Assembly (NCBI GenBank): GCA_028277195.1
Contig: JANQGS010000257.1
Location: 1 to 18,365, forward strand
Direction: 5' to 3'
Length of the DNA: 18,365 nt
From: Candidatus Gastranaerophilales bacterium
Lineage (GTDB): Bacteria; Cyanobacteriota; Vampirovibrionia; Gastranaerophilales; UBA9971
Within the stretch, counting starts at the first letter, position 1; the number at the start of each line of letters is the position of its first letter. Below the pieces are notes generated by a model that was not told the origin of the DNA, searched no databases, and was given only the letters and a program-made list of their open reading frames with translations. Below, in pieces: positions 7,483 to 14,507 of the stretch. Position numbers and translations under genes: made by a program.

Positions 7483-8145
7483 GTGAAGTTTAAAAAAACA
7501 GCCAATAAAGTAATAAATATTATTAAGTTCATACCATATATGCTTTTGGCAAAGAAAAAAGCAGGTAATTTAATCAAAAATAAAGCTGAAAATGACTTTA
7601 TTAAACTCCATCTGGGATGCGGGACAATTTATCTGGACGGATGGATTAATATTGACAATAATTCAGATAACAATATCGAAAAGATAGATTTATTTTGGGA
7701 TATAACTAAAAAACTTCCTATTTTTGATAACTCTGTTGATTTTATTTATAATGAGCACCTTCTTGAGCATTTATCTCCTGATGAAGCGGTTAAATCCATC
7801 AGGGATTTTATGAGAGTATTAAAACCCGGTGGTATTATGCGTATTGCAATGCCGGATTTGCAGGATACCCTCAAATTATATAACAATGATAATTGGAAAA
7901 AAGATGCCGGCATAAAAAAATGCGGATTGGATTTTATTAAGACAAAAGCTGAATTTTTGAATGTGTGTTTTCGCTGGTGGGGGCATAAATGGCTCTATGA
8001 CCGGGAAGAACTTGAAAGAAGGCTAAAAGAGGCAGGCTGTGTAAAAATTAAAAAATGCGAATTAAGAAAAAGCGGGCATAAAGAATTATGTAACCTTGAA
8101 ACAAGGGAAGAATCAACCCTGATAGTCGAAGTTACGAAAATTTAA
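7483..8145 (+). CDS. Class I SAM-dependent methyltransferase
   Basis: A 220-residue protein with a Rossmann-like methyltransferase domain. Motif I is KLHLGCGTIYLDGWINID (41-58), the acidic loop follows, NEHLLEHL (90-97) is the post-II region, and RVLKPGGIMRIAMPDL (111-126) is the typical motif III. This pattern is common in methyltransferases that modify sugars or small surface-polymer precursors. The start is GTG 7483; the nearest SD-like GGAG (7465-7468) is 14 nt upstream, which is long, so coupling to the previous gene, whose stop lies 3 nt before, is likely. The first 35 residues are basic with a short hydrophobic patch. It shares the AT-rich composition of the glycosyltransferase-like gene, suggesting the two arrived together. 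The acceptor is unknown. Confidence 0.85.
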   Translation: MKFKKTANKVINIIKFIPYMLLAKKKAGNLIKNKAENDFIKLHLGCGTIYLDGWINIDNNSDNNIEKIDLFWDITKKLPIFDNSVDFIYNEHLLEHLSPDEAVKSIRDFMRVLKPGGIMRIAMPDLQDTLKLYNNDNWKKDAGIKKCGLDFIKTKAEFLNVCFRWWGHKWLYDREELERRLKEAGCVKIKKCELRKSGHKELCNLETREESTLIVEVTKI

Positions 8146-8157
8146 CAGTAAAGTTTA

Positions 8158-8186
8158 TTGATATTAATTTTCTATCCTTTTATAAC
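8158..8186 (+). promoter_or_regulatory. Candidate sigma70-type promoter before the prepilin gene
   Basis: TTGATA (8158-8163) and TATAAC (8181-8186) are separated by exactly 17 nt, upstream of the prepilin ATG at 8257. The region is so AT-rich that chance matches are likely. A second TATAAT at 8235-8240 lacks a convincing -35 box. Confidence 0.4.
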
Positions 8187-8256
8187 ACTATATTAAATAT
8201 TTTTTATATTAAAGATATAAGTAAAATAATTCGATATAATAAAAAAGGTTTTATAA

Positions 8257-8997
8257 ATGAATAGTCAAAAAAATCATAAAAATAAATATAAAAGTAACTC
8301 CCTGAAAGCCTTTACCCTGGCCGAGGCGCTCCTTACCCTGGGGGTTATAGGCATAGTGGCATCGATGACTCTACCAACGCTGATACAGAGTTCTCAAAAA
8401 AAACACTATGCCGCAAAAGCCATAAAATCTTATTCAGTGATTTCCCAGGCAACAATAATGATGATGGCTGAAAATGAGGGCAATCTTGTGGGGTACTTTG
8501 CTGATACAGATGATATGATTGCAAAATACAAGACTAAATTAAGGCTTGTAAAAGAATGCCCTGCCGGGGACGACGGATGTTGGCCTTCCGGAACAACCGT
8601 CCTGCATTCTGATAATTACGTAAATAATAATCCTAACTACTATTCGTCAAATTTTGCCACCGCAGTAGGAGTAAATGGTATAACTTATGCTTTTAGGTTA
8701 AACTCTTCAAATTGTGACCATTCATCAGTGCAAAGAAACGGGGAAAATCTTCAGTGCGGGTATATAACTTTTAATGCTAACGGCGAACAGCCCCCTAATA
8801 AATATGGAATGGATACTTTTAATGTATCTATAACAAAATATGGAGCAGAACCAAGAGGCGCGAGCGGTCATTGTGACGGAGGCAGTAACCCCTTAAGCCA
8901 TTCTGATTACTGCAATTCCCTCGGAGGGCAGGATGAGTGGAACGGGGCTTCCTGCCTGGCTAAAATAATCGGGGACGGTAACAGGATTACCTATTAA
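8257..8997 (+). CDS. Type IV prepilin-like protein with N-terminal methylation motif
   Basis: A 246-residue protein with the class III signal of type IV pilins and type II secretion pseudopilins. A basic 18-residue leader ends in KA, and the mature N-terminus would be FTLAEALLTLGVIGIVASM, with Glu at mature position 5 and a hydrophobic helix. Prepilin peptidase would cut after Ala18, where classical pilins have Gly. The globular part is rich in Asn, Ser and Tyr and carries seven Cys after the helix, including ECPAGDDGC, so disulfides are likely outside the membrane. The start ATG has AAAAGG about 8 nt upstream. It stands alone, without assembly ATPase or peptidase genes, and runs convergent to the STAS gene 15 nt away. 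Whether it is a major pilin, minor pilin or pseudopilin cannot be decided. Confidence 0.88.
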   Translation: MNSQKNHKNKYKSNSLKAFTLAEALLTLGVIGIVASMTLPTLIQSSQKKHYAAKAIKSYSVISQATIMMMAENEGNLVGYFADTDDMIAKYKTKLRLVKECPAGDDGCWPSGTTVLHSDNYVNNNPNYYSSNFATAVGVNGITYAFRLNSSNCDHSSVQRNGENLQCGYITFNANGEQPPNKYGMDTFNVSITKYGAEPRGASGHCDGGSNPLSHSDYCNSLGGQDEWNGASCLAKIIGDGNRITY

Positions 8998-9012
8998 TCC
9001 CCCCATAAACCG

Positions 9013-9348
9013 CTACGCAATCCCGGCCAGCTCAAGGGCATCCCCGCAGTAAACCTCAATATTATTAAAACTCAGGCTCTCTAAAGCCTTCTTAACCTCT
9101 GTATCACTTACTGTAATAAAAATTTTCTTCCCGCTGAACTCCAGGAAATGATATGTGCCGATTACCGTACCGATTTTAATGCAGTCCAGGAAATTAACCC
9201 CGGTCAAATCAAGCTCTATAGCCCTCCCGAGGTTCTCGAGAATGACCATTTTTGCCCCGGCAATAATATTCTCAATATTTCGCCCACCTGAATTAACAGG
9301 CTTTATTACCGTTACGTCGCTTCCCTGTTTTTTAATCAGTAAATCCAT
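9013..9348 (-). CDS. STAS-domain protein, anti-sigma-factor-antagonist-like
   Basis: A 111-residue single-domain protein. Its pattern, a strand AIELDLTGVNFLDC followed by a helix and then GKKIFITVSDTEVKKALESL, fits the STAS fold of SpoIIAA-like regulators. In SpoIIAA-type antagonists a Ser in the DSSG loop is phosphorylated by a partner kinase; here the loop reads LDCIKIG (54-60), with Cys56 and Ile57, so that control by Ser phosphorylation looks absent. It may act as a structural or ligand-binding STAS module. The start is ATG at 9348, with AAAGGA about 11 nt upstream on the minus strand. It is divergent from serA across 189 nt and convergent with the prepilin gene. No cognate anti-sigma kinase or phosphatase is nearby. 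The fold call is from pattern recognition only. Confidence 0.7.
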   Translation of the reverse strand: MDLLIKKQGSDVTVIKPVNSGGRNIENIIAGAKMVILENLGRAIELDLTGVNFLDCIKIGTVIGTYHFLEFSGKKIFITVSDTEVKKALESLSFNNIEVYCGDALELAGIA

Positions 9349-9430
9349 AATAAATTTAATCCTTTATACCCCTGGTTAACATTTGTATTAAAATTTGTCT
9401 TTATTTCTTGTAAAATAATCGAACCTAAAG

Positions 9431-9470
9431 TTAACAATCTTTAACATTTCTTAACTTTTTTTAATATTTC
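9431..9470. repeat. Four TTAA-starting decamers at exact 10-bp period in the serA/STAS divergent region
   Basis: Four consecutive 10-mers begin at 9431, 9441, 9451 and 9461: TTAACAATCT, TTAACATTTC, TTAACTTTTT and TTAATATTTC. One helical turn per repeat is what tandem sites of winged-helix response regulators look like; PhoB/PhoP-type boxes use similar TTAAC cores at about 11 bp. A further TTAACATTTG lies at 9376. Binding by any protein is inference, and low-complexity AT sequence could also give this. Confidence 0.45.
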
Positions 9471-9479
9471 ATATATATG
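9451..9479 (+). promoter_or_regulatory. Weak candidate promoter for serA
   Basis: TTAACT (9451-9456) and TATATG (9474-9479) are 17 nt apart, and the predicted start would lie about 50 nt before the serA ATG. The -35 match overlaps the third TTAAC decamer. Both boxes are imperfect in an AT-rich region. Confidence 0.3.
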
Positions 9480-9537
9480 AAGTAGAAAAATGTTATGTTA
9501 GAAAAAAAGAAGGAAGAATAAAGGAGTTTATGGAACA

Positions 9538-11181
9538 ATGGCAAAACCCAGGGTGTTAATTACTGACAAAATCAATAAAGCAGCGGGAGATATACTCTCG
9601 GAAGCGGCGGATGTGGACTTTAAGGAAGTGCTTCCCGAAGGGCAGTTGTGCGAAATCATAGGCCAATACGACGCTATGATGGTAAGAAGCCAGACAAAAG
9701 TTACCCCCGGAGTTATTGAGGCTGCAAAAAAAATGAAAATCATAGGCAGGGCAGGCGTAGGCGTTGATAACATAAACCTTGAAGAGGCAACAAACAGGGG
9801 AATAATAGTTGTAAACTCCCCGGAAGGCAACACCGCAGCCGCAGCAGAGCATACAGTAGCCTTAATGCTCTCTATGGCAAGGAATATCCCGCAGGCTGAC
9901 ATCTCAATAAAGCAGGGTAAATGGGAACGCTCAAAATTTACCGGCGTGGAGGTTTTTAATAAGACACTGGGGACTATCGGCCTGGGAAAAATTGGCTCAA
10001 GGGTCTTAAAAGCTGCTGTTGCCCTCGGTATGAAAGTGCTTGTTTATGACCCTTACGTAACACAGGAAAAAGTCGAGGAATTAGGCGCTACACTTATAAA
10101 AAGCCTTGATGAATTCTGGGGAGTATGCGATTTTATAACCATTCACGTGCCAAAAACCAGGGAAACCGCTTACTTGATTAATAGAAATACCCTGAACAGG
10201 ATGAAAAAGGGTGTAATGCTGGTTAATTGCGCAAGGGGCGGAATAGTTGACGAAGAGGCGCTTAAGGAAGCTGTGGAATCAGGGCAGGTAGCGGCAGCAG
10301 CGCTTGATGTGTTTGAGAAAGAGCCTATTGACCCTGATAACCCTTTACTTAACGCTGAGGGCAAAATCATAATGACGCCCCACCTGGGAGCGAGCACCGA
10401 GGAGGCGCAATTAAAGGTAGCCATTGATGTTGCCGAGCAAATAAGGGACGTGCTCTCGGGCAAGTCCGCCAGGAGCGCGGTAAATATACCTTACCTGCGG
10501 GCGGAATTACTTGAACCGGTAAAGGAATATATGAACCTGGCCGAAAATATCGGCCTGCTCGCAAGGCAGATAAGCGAAGGCGGGATAAGACAGGTTGAAG
10601 TGGCCGTAAAAGGTAAACTTTCCGGGTATGATACAACCCCTCTGAAAGTGGCTGTATTAAAAGGCATTCTCTCCCATAACCTTGAGGACGTGAACTGCGT
10701 CAACGCCCCGATACTGGTAAGGCAGCAGGGATTTGAGGTTATAGAATCCAAATCAGAACAATCCGGGACTTATGACGGCCTTATAACAGTAAAAATAACC
10801 ACAGATGCCGGTACTCACAGCGTTAGCGGGGCTATGATTGCGGATAATACCCCGAGGATTATAAAAATAGACGATATAACGGCAAATATTGAAATAGCCG
10901 AGCATATACTTATTACCCCTCACCAGGACAAGCCCGGTATGGTAGCGAAAGTATCCGCCATACTCGGAAACAATAACATTAATATCAGGATGATGATGGT
11001 GGCAAGAAAGCAAGAAGCCTCCTCAGGCGGGGAATCCACCATGATTATTACTGCCGACGAGCATATCCGGGATGAAATACTGGAAGAAATCAAGCAGGTA
11101 CAGGGTATATATGACGCAAAATATATATATCTGCGGCCTGACAGGACAACTGCCGCCGCCTTAATGCATGCCTGGATATGA
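9538..11181 (+). CDS. serA: D-3-phosphoglycerate dehydrogenase, long ACT-domain form
   Basis: SerA oxidises 3-phosphoglycerate to 3-phosphohydroxypyruvate with NAD+, the first step of serine synthesis. The 547-residue protein is the long form. It has a substrate-binding domain with GRAGVGVDNI near residue 70-79, a Rossmann domain with TIGLGKIG (about 146-153) and acidic D171 for NAD, and the catalytic set Arg233 in CARGGIVDE, Glu262 in KEP and His282 in TPHLGAST. An intervening domain (about 320-450) and a C-terminal ACT domain (about 453-532, HQDKPGMVAKVSAIL) follow. The ACT domain suggests feedback by serine (family knowledge). The protein ends with about 15 extra residues, RPDRTTAAALMHAWI, beyond the usual end. 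AAGGAG lies 11 nt before the ATG, slightly far. serB and serC are not in the window. The TPR gene starts 31 nt after its stop. Confidence 0.95.
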   Translation: MAKPRVLITDKINKAAGDILSEAADVDFKEVLPEGQLCEIIGQYDAMMVRSQTKVTPGVIEAAKKMKIIGRAGVGVDNINLEEATNRGIIVVNSPEGNTAAAAEHTVALMLSMARNIPQADISIKQGKWERSKFTGVEVFNKTLGTIGLGKIGSRVLKAAVALGMKVLVYDPYVTQEKVEELGATLIKSLDEFWGVCDFITIHVPKTRETAYLINRNTLNRMKKGVMLVNCARGGIVDEEALKEAVESGQVAAAALDVFEKEPIDPDNPLLNAEGKIIMTPHLGASTEEAQLKVAIDVAEQIRDVLSGKSARSAVNIPYLRAELLEPVKEYMNLAENIGLLARQISEGGIRQVEVAVKGKLSGYDTTPLKVAVLKGILSHNLEDVNCVNAPILVRQQGFEVIESKSEQSGTYDGLITVKITTDAGTHSVSGAMIADNTPRIIKIDDITANIEIAEHILITPHQDKPGMVAKVSAILGNNNINIRMMMVARKQEASSGGESTMIITADEHIRDEILEEIKQVQGIYDAKYIYLRPDRTTAAALMHAWI

Positions 11182-11212
11182 TAAAATGTTTTTAGTGACT
11201 GAGGATAACAGG

Positions 11213-13384
11213 ATGAAAATGATTAAAATAAATAATCTCATTGCGGCTATTGCGGCAATCTTTTTGGTTTTGAATACGCCTGCCTGCTCCTTCCCCGATA
11301 TAACCGATAACGCGCAAAATTACAGCCAGTACCTGGACGAGGCTGACCTCTATTATAAAAAGGGAATGGAATTCTATAAGGCAAATGAATACTCCAAAGC
11401 CATTGACGCGCTGAAAAAATCCCTGGAACTCTCACCGGACAGGACCGCAACAAGAATAAACCTGTCGGTTGCCTATATTAACAGGGGTACATACTTTTTT
11501 AACCAGAAAAATAACCTTGAACAGGCGGCGTCTGATTATAGAAACGCTATTTACTACCTTGATTATGACGGGCATAAACCAATAAGCAAACTCGCCGAGG
11601 AAAATATCCACATAGCACAAACAAATCTTGGCAACGTTCTTGATGCAATGGAAGCGGGTTCAAGGAAAACAATAGCTAAAGCCTTGCGAGGACAGGGAAA
11701 ATTCACGGAGGCAATAGTGGAATTCAAAGCAGCCCTTAAGCAGGATAGTGATAATATTGAGCTTTATGAAGCGCTGGGCGATATTTACAGGGCCCTGCAA
11801 AAACCTGTTCCGGCTGCTGATAACTATAAAAAAGCCCTCTCAAAAGACAGCACAAAGCCGGAATTGCACCTGAAATACGCGCGCGCGCTCCAGGATATGG
11901 GCAAGAATGAAATAGCCGTAAGGGAATTCAATATAGCCTTGAATACGGGCAAGGAGGGGCAAAAAAAGGAAATCCTTAATGACCTCGAGTATATATGGAT
12001 TGAAAAAATCAAGGAAAACCCACGGGATGCCTCGGCTCATATGAACCTCGGGGTTGTGCTCCAGAAAAAAGGCAACCTGGACGGTGCTATGAGGGAATAT
12101 AAAATAGCAGAAACAATTGACCCGAACGATATTACGACAAGGCTTAACTTAGGCACGCTATTCCAGGCAAAAAAGAAATACAATACCGCTTTGCGCGCAT
12201 ATGACACGATTTTGCAGGTAAGACCCGGTCATATACTCGCGCATTATTATAAAGGCACTGCCTTAAGGGACATGGGCAGGCTTGATGATGCCATTAAGGA
12301 GTTCCGGTTTATCCTTAAAAAAGACGGGCGGAACAAAATGGCAAAAGAGGCCCTTTTTGAGACAGTTATGCTCTTCCCGGATAAAAGGGATACCCTGAAT
12401 ACACTGGCAACCTTTGCAAAAAATAACCCCAATGACCCTGCAACACAGTATAAGTTTGCTTTTTACCTGCATTCCATTAACCGGCAGGACGAGGCAATGA
12501 AATATTACCACAGGACAATAAAGGCTGACCCGGGCTATACTGACGCTTATTTAAACATAGCTTCGATTTATAAGGAGAAAAACCGGGTTAACCTTGCTGT
12601 TTCCGTACTTAAGGATGCGCTCGATAAAATGCCGGGGAATGTAAGGATTGCGGAAATGATTTCCGCGATAGAGTCCGAGGCTGCGACGATAAGATACCAT
12701 AATGCCCTGCAAATGCACACTAACGGCAATTATGAAGAGGCTATTGCCGAATACAAAAAAATAATGGAAATAAGCGAGCCTGATTCTGACTTGTACGTGA
12801 ATTTAGGGGCTGCATACCAGGCCTTCAACAACAACACAGAGGCTATAAAGGCGTATGAAAAAGCTATAGAGCTCGATGAGAGTAATTCTACAGCATATTA
12901 TTACCTGGGCACGGGATATTTCCAGGAGGAAAATTTTGAAAAAGCGCTGAAAACCTATCAAAAAGCGCTTGCCATTGACCCGAAAAATGAAAACATAAAG
13001 CAGGCCATTGAATCCTCAAAGCAGGTAATGACCGCCAGGCTTCTTGAAAAGGGAATTCTTGAGTATAACCGGGGGAATTATAATGAAGCGCTGTTAACCT
13101 TAAACACAGCCCTTATAACCGAGCCTGAGAACGCTGATATTTATTACCAGAGGGGTATGGTGTATGACGCAATGGAAAAATACCCCCTTGCCATAAGCGA
13201 CTATGAACATGCGGTTAAGTATAATTCCGGCCTGGCAATGGCTTATTATGCCCTGGCGGTTGATTATGACCTGTTAAAGAATTATTCTGAAGCGAAAAAG
13301 TGGTATGAAAAGTTCATAGAAAAATCACAGGACACTGAAAACGAGTATGTAAAATATTCAAAGCAGCGGATTTCGCGGTTCTAA
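11213..13384 (+). CDS. Large secreted TPR-repeat protein, possible lipoprotein
   Basis: About 723 residues made almost entirely of tetratricopeptide repeats. I chose ATG 11213 because GAGGA lies 7-8 nt upstream and the protein then begins with a signal-like segment, KMIKINNLIAAIAAIFLVL, ending in NTPAC. Longer in-frame ATGs at 11168 and 11186 exist, the first overlapping serA. Cys25 could be lipidated, but TPAC is a poor lipobox because Thr stands at -3, so plain secretion is equally possible. At least a dozen 34-residue repeats are visible, with units such as AYYYLGTGYFQEENFEKALK and consensus Gly, Tyr, Ala and Pro positions. A less regular stretch lies around the middle (FPDKRDTLNTLATFAKNN). 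TPR arrays act as protein-binding scaffolds; the partner is unknown. It lies between serA and another secreted TPR protein. Confidence 0.88.
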   Translation: MKMIKINNLIAAIAAIFLVLNTPACSFPDITDNAQNYSQYLDEADLYYKKGMEFYKANEYSKAIDALKKSLELSPDRTATRINLSVAYINRGTYFFNQKNNLEQAASDYRNAIYYLDYDGHKPISKLAEENIHIAQTNLGNVLDAMEAGSRKTIAKALRGQGKFTEAIVEFKAALKQDSDNIELYEALGDIYRALQKPVPAADNYKKALSKDSTKPELHLKYARALQDMGKNEIAVREFNIALNTGKEGQKKEILNDLEYIWIEKIKENPRDASAHMNLGVVLQKKGNLDGAMREYKIAETIDPNDITTRLNLGTLFQAKKKYNTALRAYDTILQVRPGHILAHYYKGTALRDMGRLDDAIKEFRFILKKDGRNKMAKEALFETVMLFPDKRDTLNTLATFAKNNPNDPATQYKFAFYLHSINRQDEAMKYYHRTIKADPGYTDAYLNIASIYKEKNRVNLAVSVLKDALDKMPGNVRIAEMISAIESEAATIRYHNALQMHTNGNYEEAIAEYKKIMEISEPDSDLYVNLGAAYQAFNNNTEAIKAYEKAIELDESNSTAYYYLGTGYFQEENFEKALKTYQKALAIDPKNENIKQAIESSKQVMTARLLEKGILEYNRGNYNEALLTLNTALITEPENADIYYQRGMVYDAMEKYPLAISDYEHAVKYNSGLAMAYYALAVDYDLLKNYSEAKKWYEKFIEKSQDTENEYVKYSKQRISRF

Positions 13385-13421
13385 TGCTATCTTTAATTTA
13401 ATAAAAAATAAAAACATCCGA

Positions 13422-13427
13422 TAAAAT
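13422..13427 (+). promoter_or_regulatory. TAAAAT -10-like box directly before the retropepsin gene
   Basis: TAAAAT ends 4 nt before ATG 13432 and no Shine-Dalgarno sequence precedes that ATG. The arrangement suggests a leaderless or near-leaderless transcript. The -35 region is poor, and the spacing is slightly shorter than ideal. Confidence 0.3.
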
Positions 13428-13431
13428 CATT

Positions 13432-14166
13432 ATGCGCTTTTTTGTACTAATCATAGCCATAATTTTGTTATCCGCATCAGATGTTTCCGCCAAAACCCTC
13501 CAGGATGGCCTGACATTATACAGGATGGGGCATTATCCTGAGGCTGAGATGATTTTCAGGGAATTAGCCCTGAAAAAGCCCCATGACTATACAGCAAAAT
13601 ACATGCTTGCTGTTACGCTTGTTAATATGCAAAGGTATAACGAGGCCAAGGCTCTATACAAAAACGTAATCTCAAGGTCTAATAACGACAGGCTTATTAA
13701 ACTCTGCCGCACCGGGTTAAGCAACCTGGGGGAAACTTACGGGTCTTATTACCAGCCAAACATAACAAAGGCCGTTCTTAATGTAAATATTGCCGGAGGG
13801 GTAATAGTGGTAAATGACGTGCTGCTTAATAACACGCTGAAAACAAAGCTGATTCTTGATACAGGGGCTTCTTTCACAATGATTTCAAAGGCAACGGCCA
13901 GGAAGCTGAATATCAGGACCAATGGGGTTCAAACCGTTAAAATAATGACAGGAAGCGGTTATATTAACGCCCCTCTGGTTAAAATACCTGAAATAGAGGT
14001 TAAGGGCCTTATAGTAAGGAATGTTGACGCTATAGTAGCAGACCTGCCGGTTCATACATCAGGTGATAGCCATGAAATCGCGGGCCTTTTGGGTTTGAGC
14101 TTTCTTGAAAACTTCAGGATTTCTATTGACAGGGCAAATAACCTGGTGGTTCTGGAGAAAAATTAG
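13432..14166 (+). CDS. Secreted TPR plus retropepsin-like aspartyl protease
   Basis: A 244-residue protein in three parts. Residues 1-20 form a signal peptide with a likely signal peptidase I site at VSA-K. Residues 24-82 hold one or two TPR-like helix pairs (LYRMGHYPEAEMIFRELALK and QRYNEAKALYKNVI). Residues 115-244 form a single-lobed retropepsin-like domain with the catalytic LILDTGASFTMIS (D143, T144, G145) and the C-terminal GLLGLSFLENFRISID that completes the fold. Such proteins work as dimers with one catalytic Asp from each subunit (family knowledge). The role would be periplasmic proteolysis or processing; the substrate is unknown. The upstream gene is also a secreted TPR protein, so the two may act together. 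No Shine-Dalgarno is seen before the ATG. Confidence 0.85.
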   Translation: MRFFVLIIAIILLSASDVSAKTLQDGLTLYRMGHYPEAEMIFRELALKKPHDYTAKYMLAVTLVNMQRYNEAKALYKNVISRSNNDRLIKLCRTGLSNLGETYGSYYQPNITKAVLNVNIAGGVIVVNDVLLNNTLKTKLILDTGASFTMISKATARKLNIRTNGVQTVKIMTGSGYINAPLVKIPEIEVKGLIVRNVDAIVADLPVHTSGDSHEIAGLLGLSFLENFRISIDRANNLVVLEKN

Positions 14167-14195
14167 GTTTTATAAAACTTAATATTTAAAATTTG

Positions 14196-14231
14196 ATACA
14201 AATACTTTACTGTTTGCGTCAATGTTTGTAT
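14196..14231. repeat. Imperfect inverted repeat in the promoter of the small-ORF/dehydrogenase operon
   Basis: ATACAAATA (14196-14204) and TGTTTGTAT (14223-14231) are inverted with 8 of 9 positions pairing, across an 18-nt loop that contains a second TGTTTG. The arms flank and overlap the candidate promoter boxes, so an operator is possible. AT-richness limits confidence. Confidence 0.35.
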
Positions 14232-14234
14232 ACT
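14206..14234 (+). promoter_or_regulatory. Candidate sigma70-type promoter for the small ORF and MDR dehydrogenase
   Basis: TTTACT (14206-14211) and TATACT (14229-14234) are exactly 17 nt apart, with 4/6 and 5/6 matches to consensus. Predicted transcription would start near 14241, giving a leader of about 39 nt to GTG 14280. It lies in the only sizeable gap between the retropepsin gene and this operon. Confidence 0.5.
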
Positions 14235-14279
14235 ACTCATACTTTGATGTTTTGATTAATTTTAAACAGGGATATAAAT

Positions 14280-14507
14280 GTGGGAAAATGTAAAAAAAGA
14301 GCGCTCTCAAGAGCAAAAATTGATATATCTAATTTACAGCTAACCAGAAAAGACGCCTTAACCTCGGTAATGAGAGAAATAGAAAAGAATCCTGCGAGTG
14401 TTTCCGCGAAAAAGATGATTTCACTGTTCGGCCTGACCGCAGAAGAACTTGCAGAATCCGGCATGACTTATGAGGTATTGCGTTCCCTGGACGGAATTTT
14501 AGCTTGA
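14280..14507 (+). CDS. Small basic protein of unknown function, coupled to the dehydrogenase gene
   Basis: A 75-residue protein read from GTG 14280, preceded by AGGGA 7 nt upstream. The N-terminus is strongly basic (MGKCKKRALSRAK), and the rest looks helical with a hydrophobic C-terminal half (LFGLTAEELAESGMTYEVL). I do not recognise a family. There is no signal peptide or membrane helix. The stop overlaps the TTG start of the dehydrogenase (TTGA), which supports real translation of both. An overlapping ATG at 14278 opens a different 21-codon frame and is probably not used. It could be a small regulator or accessory subunit; nothing in the sequence tells which. Confidence 0.6.
   Translation: MGKCKKRALSRAKIDISNLQLTRKDALTSVMREIEKNPASVSAKKMISLFGLTAEELAESGMTYEVLRSLDGILA

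Larger units (their letters stand above)
6694..8145 (+). other. AT-rich two-gene segment, likely transferred
   Basis: Sampled 60-base lines here contain 17-25 % G+C, against about 47 % in a hydA line, and codons end overwhelmingly in A or T. The change is abrupt at the end of the receiver-kinase gene and covers the glycosyltransferase and methyltransferase genes. AT-rich intergenic DNA continues to 8256, and composition recovers within the prepilin gene. No integrase, transposase, tRNA or flanking repeat was seen. Separate ancestry is an inference from base composition. Confidence 0.6.

Noticed and set aside
8235..8240. TATAAT box close to the prepilin start, considered as its promoter
   Set aside because: No -35-like hexamer at suitable distance, and it lies only 17 nt from the ATG although an SD-like AAAAGG is present between.
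6694..8997. AT-rich stretch considered as a prophage or transposon
   Set aside because: No integrase, transposase, terminal repeats or target duplication could be found; only composition is unusual.
9530..9559. Nine-codon mini-ORF (MEQWQNPGC) overlapping the serA start
   Set aside because: The Shine-Dalgarno is only 3 nt from this ATG, too close; it better serves serA at 11 nt. There is no run of regulatory codons, so a leader peptide is not supported.
14167..14178. Perfect palindrome GTTTTATAAAAC after the retropepsin stop, considered as a terminator
   Set aside because: The stem is all A/T apart from its ends, there is no loop, and no T-run follows.
14278..14343. ATG 14278 frame of 21 codons overlapping the GTG start
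   Set aside because: It ends early and has no family resemblance; the GTG frame runs on and couples to the next gene.
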